This document shows, in pieces, positions 59,816 to 64,000 of a DNA stretch of 64,000 bases (positions within the stretch are counted from its first letter, which is position 1; the number at the start of each line of letters is the position of its first letter). A program made the position numbers and the translations under genes. The stretch comes from an uncultured Lachnospiraceae bacterium. Lineage in GTDB: Bacteria > Bacillota > Clostridia > Lachnospirales > Lachnospiraceae. The notes under the pieces are model-generated. The model had not been told where the DNA came from. It worked only from the letters and a program-made list of their open reading frames with translations, and did not search any database. The DNA lies in assembly GCA_900548905.1 (NCBI GenBank), contig URMK01000005.1, forward strand, positions 144,543 through 208,542, given 5' to 3'.

Positions 59816-60742
59816 TCACTCCTTTAAATCCTTCCTGTCGTACATCCCAAGTATCCGGGACGCTTCCTTACGGATATCCTGCCTGAGCCGTTCCGGTTCC
59901 AGCACTTCCATGCTGCTCCCAAAGCCCAACGCCCATTCCAGGAGCACCGGATAATTGGTAAAGCCCAGATCCTCCACCAAAAGTGACCCGTCCTCCATAT
60001 ATGTGAAGGAGGAGGGGCCATATTCTTCTATCAGCCTGTATTTGACATGTTCCGAAAACTTGGCACGCAGCCTTATCTCATCCGTAAAGCCGCCGGAAAA
60101 GTACAGTTTTTCTTCCGGCACGGGCCGGGGAGAAAAAGATTCCTTTTCGGTTTCCGGTTTCCACAAACGGTTCAGCTTGAACATGCGGAAATCCTTCCTT
60201 TCCCTGCAATACGCAAGCAAATACCAGGAGGACCAGCGGAAAACAATACGGTACGGTTCCACCAGCCTTCTCCCCTCTCCTGTACGGGAATAATACAGAA
60301 AGGAAACCAGCCGGTGTTCCCGGACAGCCTCCTTCAGTAAATCCAGCTTTCCGGTAAGACTGTCCTTATAGAAAGAAGCCAGATCGATATTGACCGTTTC
60401 CTGCGGGGCCATATCTTTATCCGGAATCATCCGCAGCTTCTCTCTCAGACTATCCTCCAAAGACGATGCCGCCACGCTGTCAAGCCCCCGGATACCCGTG
60501 AGCAGTGCCTCCCTTTCCTTTTCCGTAAGCAGGGAATTATCAATTTTAAAACCTGACGCGAGGGAAATCCCGCCGCCATATCCCTGCTCCGTCACTATCG
60601 GTATCCCGGCACGGCATAACGCATCCAGATCCCGGCTGATAGTCCGGCGGGACACCTCCAGCCTGTCCGCCAGTTCAGGCGCCGTTATTTTTTCCTGCCG
60701 CAGGAGGATGGTCAGGATTGCCATAAGACGGTCTATTTTCAT
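59816..60742 (-). CDS. WYL-domain HTH transcriptional regulator
   Basis: The 308-residue protein has an N-terminal HTH_11/DeoR-like winged helix (MKIDRLMAILTILLRQEKITAPELADRLEVSRRTISRDLDALCRAGIPI), a WYL domain (REHRLVSFLYYSRTGEGRRLVEPYRIVFRWSSWYLLAYCRERKDFRMFKLNRL) and a C-terminal WCX extension. WYL regulators sense nucleic-acid or nucleotide ligands in some systems, including CRISPR and phage-defence control. The ATG at 60742 follows AAGGGAAGCTCTTT and overlaps the Nudix gene by 4 bp. Confidence 0.93.
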   Translation of the reverse strand: MKIDRLMAILTILLRQEKITAPELADRLEVSRRTISRDLDALCRAGIPIVTEQGYGGGISLASGFKIDNSLLTEKEREALLTGIRGLDSVAASSLEDSLREKLRMIPDKDMAPQETVNIDLASFYKDSLTGKLDLLKEAVREHRLVSFLYYSRTGEGRRLVEPYRIVFRWSSWYLLAYCRERKDFRMFKLNRLWKPETEKESFSPRPVPEEKLYFSGGFTDEIRLRAKFSEHVKYRLIEEYGPSSFTYMEDGSLLVEDLGFTNYPVLLEWALGFGSSMEVLEPERLRQDIRKEASRILGMYDRKDLKE

Positions 60743-61263
60743 AAAGAGCTTCCCTTCTGCCGTTTGCGTTCCTGTTCTTTCAGATAGGATTCTACCAATG
60801 TATAAGAAACGCTTCCCTCCGGATGCACCATCTCCAGCGCCCGGGAAGCATCCACCCACACCGCATCATCCACTTCCCCCGACAGTTCCAGTTTCTTCTT
60901 TTTCGCCTCCGCAAGAAAGCCAATCATCAGCATATCCTTCCTGCCAAACCAAAAGGTGCCCGCCGGGCGGAGGTTTTCCACCTGTACGCCGATTTCTTCC
61001 TCTACTTCCCTGGCTGCCGTATATTCGGCAGTTTCCCCCGGCTTCATATAGCCGGAAACCAGATTATAGTATTGATGGGAAATGTAGCCCTGCCGGAGAA
61101 GGGCCACCTCCCCGTATTCATCAGCCACCAGGGCGATAATGCAGGTGGAGAACATATCAAAAAATGGCTTATTGCAGCATTCACACCAGGGCACCAGCCC
61201 TTCGTCCCCGATTTCCTTTTCTGTCAGTTTCGTGCCGCAGTCCGGGCAGTAGGTAAATTTCAT
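60739..61263 (-). CDS. Nudix hydrolase with N-terminal zinc ribbon
   Basis: The 174-residue protein starts with a zinc ribbon (YCPDCGTKL ... WCECCNKP; two CxxC pairs) and continues with a Nudix domain whose box is GYMKPGETAEYTAAREVEEEIGV. The layout recalls NudC-type NADH pyrophosphatases, but the protein is shorter and lacks the SQPWPFPxS motif, so it may hydrolyse another nucleoside diphosphate. The ATG at 61263 follows AGAAAGGAAAACAGAACC. It is coupled by a 4-bp overlap to the WYL regulator. Confidence 0.9.
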   Translation of the reverse strand: MKFTYCPDCGTKLTEKEIGDEGLVPWCECCNKPFFDMFSTCIIALVADEYGEVALLRQGYISHQYYNLVSGYMKPGETAEYTAAREVEEEIGVQVENLRPAGTFWFGRKDMLMIGFLAEAKKKKLELSGEVDDAVWVDASRALEMVHPEGSVSYTLVESYLKEQERKRQKGSSL

Positions 61264-61547
61264 GGTTCTGTTTTCCTTTCTTCGTAACGGTTCAGTACCT
61301 GCACCGCTATGGACATAAATCCATGCCAAATCACTTTAGGCAGTGGATTTATGCTTTTCTGCGGTATCTTTTTTATGGTCTGCACCATACATGCGCAGAC
61401 CTGCTGAACAGCCGCCTGTCTTTCATGAGGTCTGTCCTCATTGTACTACGTTCTCTTCTGTTGTGCCACCCGGATTACGGTACGTTTCCTTATTCCCGCG
61501 GGCAACGAGCCTAACGAACGCACAAGCGCGTTCACGACGTTTCAAAA
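61264..61547. other. Intergenic stretch without a recognised gene
   Basis: Contains a lone arm of the dispersed palindrome (TAACGGTTCAG at 61285) and a 6-bp GAACGC/GCGTTC stem at 61516-61533. The frames here have no ribosome binding site or known relatives. Confidence 0.5.
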
Positions 61548-62621
61548 TTAATGCCCGTTGCTTGCGGCAGGTTTTTTGACTTCCACCATAAAGCTGTCTC
61601 CCAGCGGCTGGAAATCATTACTCATTTTGCCGTTTTCCTTCGGCATGGCTACCGTATAAAGAGTCATTTCCACAGGAGTGATCCCTTCCGGAATCCGTGT
61701 ATCCTGGGCACGCAGATACCCTTTTTTCTCTTTGCCGTTAAACTGGCTTAAATAAAAGGTGTATTCCTGCCCTTCCTCATCTATAGCTTTGACAAGTAAG
61801 TCGTAATCTATCGCTTCTTTTGACTCCGCAGTATAAAAAATCCGCTGTTCCAGATCGTTGCTGGTAAATTCAGTCAGCGTAACAGCAATTCCGTTGGGGA
61901 GCGTAAAGGTTTTCTCAAGTGGGATGCGCAGCGTATCCGCCATTAAAGTGGAGGCATCGGCCGTAAAGGAAAAGGTCCAGTTTCCTTTGATTTTCCCTTC
62001 CATATCCAAATGGCGGAAAATAATCTGGTATTCTTTTTCTCCTGTCAGATCCACGCCGTCGCTGCTGTAATGCATTTCCATTCCGACAGCCGTCTTTTCC
62101 TCATTCAGATAATGGATTCCGCCGCCGCTCCCTGCATATATCCTTTTTCCATTGATAGCAATAATCCCGTCGGGGGAAATTTCATCCAGGGATAGAGGGG
62201 TACCGTCTTCTTTCTGTACGGACAAATTGATCCACAGCTCTTCCTCGGACGCCACTACCTCATGCAAAGTCAGCGCATAACCGCTGTCCATCACCGTAGT
62301 ATCCACTACCTCCTTGTAATCCTCCAAATCCTTCTGCAGGCCCAGTGCGCTTCCGATTGTCCATTGCAGCCGTTCTATAGCAGCATGTACCTCACTGCTT
62401 GCTGCGGCTGTTCCCACGATAAGAAGCAGCGCGGCAGCACAAACAGCCATTTTGCCCGGCCCTGGTATGCTTTTCTTTCCGCCTTTCCTTCTTTTTCTGA
62501 AATTGTGCATATATTTTCTTATTTCCGTGTCTGTCAGCTTCCTTTTATCCTGGTCCGCATCTTCCTCTACGGAAAAACCCGTGGCAATATTGTTAGCCAT
62601 ATCATATATTCTTTTATCCAT
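61548..62621 (-). CDS. DUF4179-domain anti-sigma-type membrane protein
   Basis: The 357-residue protein has an N-terminal cytoplasmic segment (residues 1-55, basic RKRRKGGKK), a single membrane helix (MAVCAAALLLIVGTAAASSEVHA) and a large external beta-rich region with DUF4179 (AIERLQWTIGSALGLQKDLEDYKEVVDTTVMDSGYALTLHEVVAS) and a C-terminal DUF5643-like part. In Firmicutes such proteins are encoded right after an ECF sigma factor and act as its anti-sigma partner, sensing an envelope signal. AATAAGGAGTAAGCT precedes the ATG; gap to the sigma gene about 10 bp. Confidence 0.88.
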   Translation of the reverse strand: MDKRIYDMANNIATGFSVEEDADQDKRKLTDTEIRKYMHNFRKRRKGGKKSIPGPGKMAVCAAALLLIVGTAAASSEVHAAIERLQWTIGSALGLQKDLEDYKEVVDTTVMDSGYALTLHEVVASEEELWINLSVQKEDGTPLSLDEISPDGIIAINGKRIYAGSGGGIHYLNEEKTAVGMEMHYSSDGVDLTGEKEYQIIFRHLDMEGKIKGNWTFSFTADASTLMADTLRIPLEKTFTLPNGIAVTLTEFTSNDLEQRIFYTAESKEAIDYDLLVKAIDEEGQEYTFYLSQFNGKEKKGYLRAQDTRIPEGITPVEMTLYTVAMPKENGKMSNDFQPLGDSFMVEVKKPAASNGH

Positions 62622-62631
62622 AGCTTACTCC

Positions 62632-63180
62632 TTATTTCCTGCTTTCTTCCGCAGCGCGCCTCATTTTTTTCTTGCCGCGGGAGATTTTGTTATAAACGGC
62701 GGCCCTGGGAATCCCCATTTCCACGCTTACCGTTTCCACATCCTGATCCTGTATGAAAATCCTTGCAAAAATTTCCCTGTCCTCCGGCTTCAGATAACTC
62801 AGCAGTTCCTCCGTCTCCCTGGATAGTTCTCTTTCCACAAGGCGCAGCAGGTTATCATCCTCCACGGGAAATTCCACATCTTCCCATGCTTCCTGCCGGA
62901 GCTGCCTTCCGTATCTGCGCAGATAATCAATAGCCTGAAACCGGGCAACGCCTGCCGCCCAGTTCTTGAAACTGCTTCTGCCGGAGTCGAAGGAACCGAT
63001 ATTATTCCAAATACCGAAGAAAATGTCATTCATACATTCTTCAATCCTGTCCGGCATACCGAAGAGCCTTTTTTTCACTATGGATTGAAGCAGTCCTCCA
63101 TATTCTTCCATTACATACCGGATTCCCTCTTCACGGCGTTTCTTTATGAGGGAGATAAAATTATCTTCATTTGCTTTCAT
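62632..63180 (-). CDS. ECF-type RNA polymerase sigma factor
   Basis: The 182-residue sigma factor has region 2 (MEEYGGLLQSIVKKRLFGMPDRIEECMNDIFFGIWNNIGSFD ... FKNWAAGVARFQAIDYLRRYGRQ) and region 4 (LLSYLKPEDREIFARIFIQDQDVETVSVEMGIPRAAVYNKISRGKKKMRR). It is cotranscribed with the DUF4179 anti-sigma protein and probably directs its own expression. GATGGAGTGACGC precedes the ATG. The 450 bp upstream hold no gene. Confidence 0.93.
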   Translation of the reverse strand: MKANEDNFISLIKKRREEGIRYVMEEYGGLLQSIVKKRLFGMPDRIEECMNDIFFGIWNNIGSFDSGRSSFKNWAAGVARFQAIDYLRRYGRQLRQEAWEDVEFPVEDDNLLRLVERELSRETEELLSYLKPEDREIFARIFIQDQDVETVSVEMGIPRAAVYNKISRGKKKMRRAAEESRK

Positions 63181-63636
63181 GCGTCACTCCATCTCAAACC
63201 AAAGCCGAGTCTGCAGCCTCTTTTTTATATCCTTTGGTTTACTCCTTTCACTATCTGATTCGTAAACGGAGGGGAAAATCTATCCATTTATAATTTTTTT
63301 TATTTGTGGCCGGATATTATGAGGCCGGAAACGGCAGAGACGCGGGACAGTGCCAACCCTTATCCGCGGGTGGAGAGATTACAGAATCAGGACGGGAACA
63401 GTCTAAATACAGAGGCTTCCCCCGGAAGATAAGGCAGTCTGAAATCTGCCTTATCTTGAATTACAGGGTGTGGATAAAAAGCTTGGTACCGCCTGCCTGA
63501 ATCAGCAGGGATACCGCCCATAATACATTATATTTATATCAGAAACAGGAAATGACGTTCAGAATGAGCCTTCACCACAGACCTGCATTCCATCTACCAT
63601 TCATCTGATTCTTCAATAAGGAAATCACCGGCAAAA
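63181..63636. other. Non-coding region between the ECF sigma gene and the CRISPR array
   Basis: Holds the sigma-factor promoter region (sequence GTGAAAGGAGTAAACCAAAG on the minus strand could be an autoregulated site) and a 10-bp stem GATAAGGCAG/CTGCCTTATC at 63428-63455 without a T-run. No gene was recognised. Confidence 0.5.
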
Positions 63637-63932
63637 CAGACGTACAATGAGGCTGTGAAAGCCTCGACGGTACGGAAGAATCGGGCCGTCAATGTTATCA
63701 GTATTTCAATCCACGAGGCTGTGAAAGCCTCGACTTAAGACGTGGCTATATCTGCTACAACCCCACGATTTCAATCCACGAGGCTGTGAAAGCCTCGACT
63801 GGGTTGCTCACCGGAACGCGTTGTATAAAGTATAATTTCAATCCACGAGGCTGTGAAAGCCTCGACGAGGATTGTCCATTGATGTACACAAGCTTATCAG
63901 ATTTCAATCCACGAGGCTGTGAAAGCCTCGAC
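63637..63932 (-). CRISPR. CRISPR array, type I-C-like repeats, five repeats and four spacers
   Basis: Read on the minus strand the 32-nt repeat is GTCGAGGCTTTCACAGCC followed by TCGTGGATTGAAAT, the classic I-C ending. Perfect repeats lie at 63703, 63768, 63835 and 63901; the repeat at 63637-63668 is decayed in its last 12 nt. Spacers are 34, 33, 35 and 34 nt. The repeat core forms a 7-bp stem (CGAGGCT/AGCCTCG). The decayed terminal repeat marks the leader-distal end, so the leader and any cas genes should lie to the right, beyond base 64000. The AT-rich 63933-64000 is probably leader. Confidence 0.95.
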
Positions 63933-64000
63933 ATATGTACATATATAGTGTACTGACATATTGATATTTAGCTTTACCACCACCTTTTAAAAGACGGAAG

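Noticed and set aside
63428..63455. 10-bp hairpin as a terminator for the CRISPR transcript
   Set aside because: Neither strand has a T-run after it; it may be structural or incidental.

Overview
The window is chromosomal DNA of a Gram-positive anaerobe of the Clostridia, most likely a Lachnospiraceae member. The evidence is gene content (dgt-dnaG-rpoD-trmK-nif3 order, a Met T-box, YlmH, a class A RNase P RNA, corrinoid-protein methyltransferases), strong GGAGG ribosome binding sites, and roughly 50 % GC. Genus cannot be fixed from the sequence alone. No rRNA, tRNA or intact insertion sequence was seen.

Layout. 1-5.9 kb: a minus-strand folate operon (folC, folE, HD phosphohydrolase, folP, folB-folK fusion) running into pheA and the start of a DUF815 ATPase. 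6-10.2 kb: small membrane protein, MATE exporter, PH-domain protein, transposase remnant, AraC regulator. 10.5-18.3 kb: a corrinoid C1 methyl-transfer island (two URO-D-type methyltransferases, corrinoid protein, RACo-type activator, COG0523 GTPase, PocR-AraC regulator). Two of its promoter regions share a 36-nt element. 18.3-20.1 kb: pyrBI with a long structured leader. 20.1-21.8 kb: AT-rich accessory patch with a gene stopped at codon 7 and a coupled lipoprotein. 21.8-28.1 kb: T-box-controlled metG, then patB-nhaC-ridA with a divergent YheO-type regulator. 28.2-33.3 kb: response regulator, sensor kinase, ABC ATPase and FtsX-type permease. 33.3-42.7 kb: short family A DNA polymerase, AGCS symporter, XRE regulator, and a sugar isomerase/DUF4867/FGGY kinase operon with a divergent LacI regulator. 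42.7-50.3 kb: a zinc block (znuACB, a His-rich COG0523 GTPase, a COG0523-YcgQ fusion) with ylmH and a CmpB-type membrane protein, then a secreted protease. 50.4-59.7 kb: rnpB, radical SAM protein, nucleoside kinase, nif3, trmK, rpoD, dnaG, dgt and a very small transcription unit. 59.8-64 kb: WYL regulator, Nudix hydrolase, anti-sigma/ECF sigma pair, and the leader-distal end of a short type I-C-like CRISPR array.

The most unusual signals are the shared element in the corrinoid promoters, the matching TTGAG direct repeats before both halves of the two-component/ABC locus, a family of small intergenic palindromes (TAACnGTTCAG...CTGAACnGTTA) in at least seven places, duplicated palindrome-plus-Shine-Dalgarno blocks before the sugar isomerase, the perfect 16-bp hairpin in the pyrB leader, and the promoter-bearing gene with a TAG at codon 7. 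No complete, clearly undescribed defence system is visible. Any cas genes would lie beyond base 64000.
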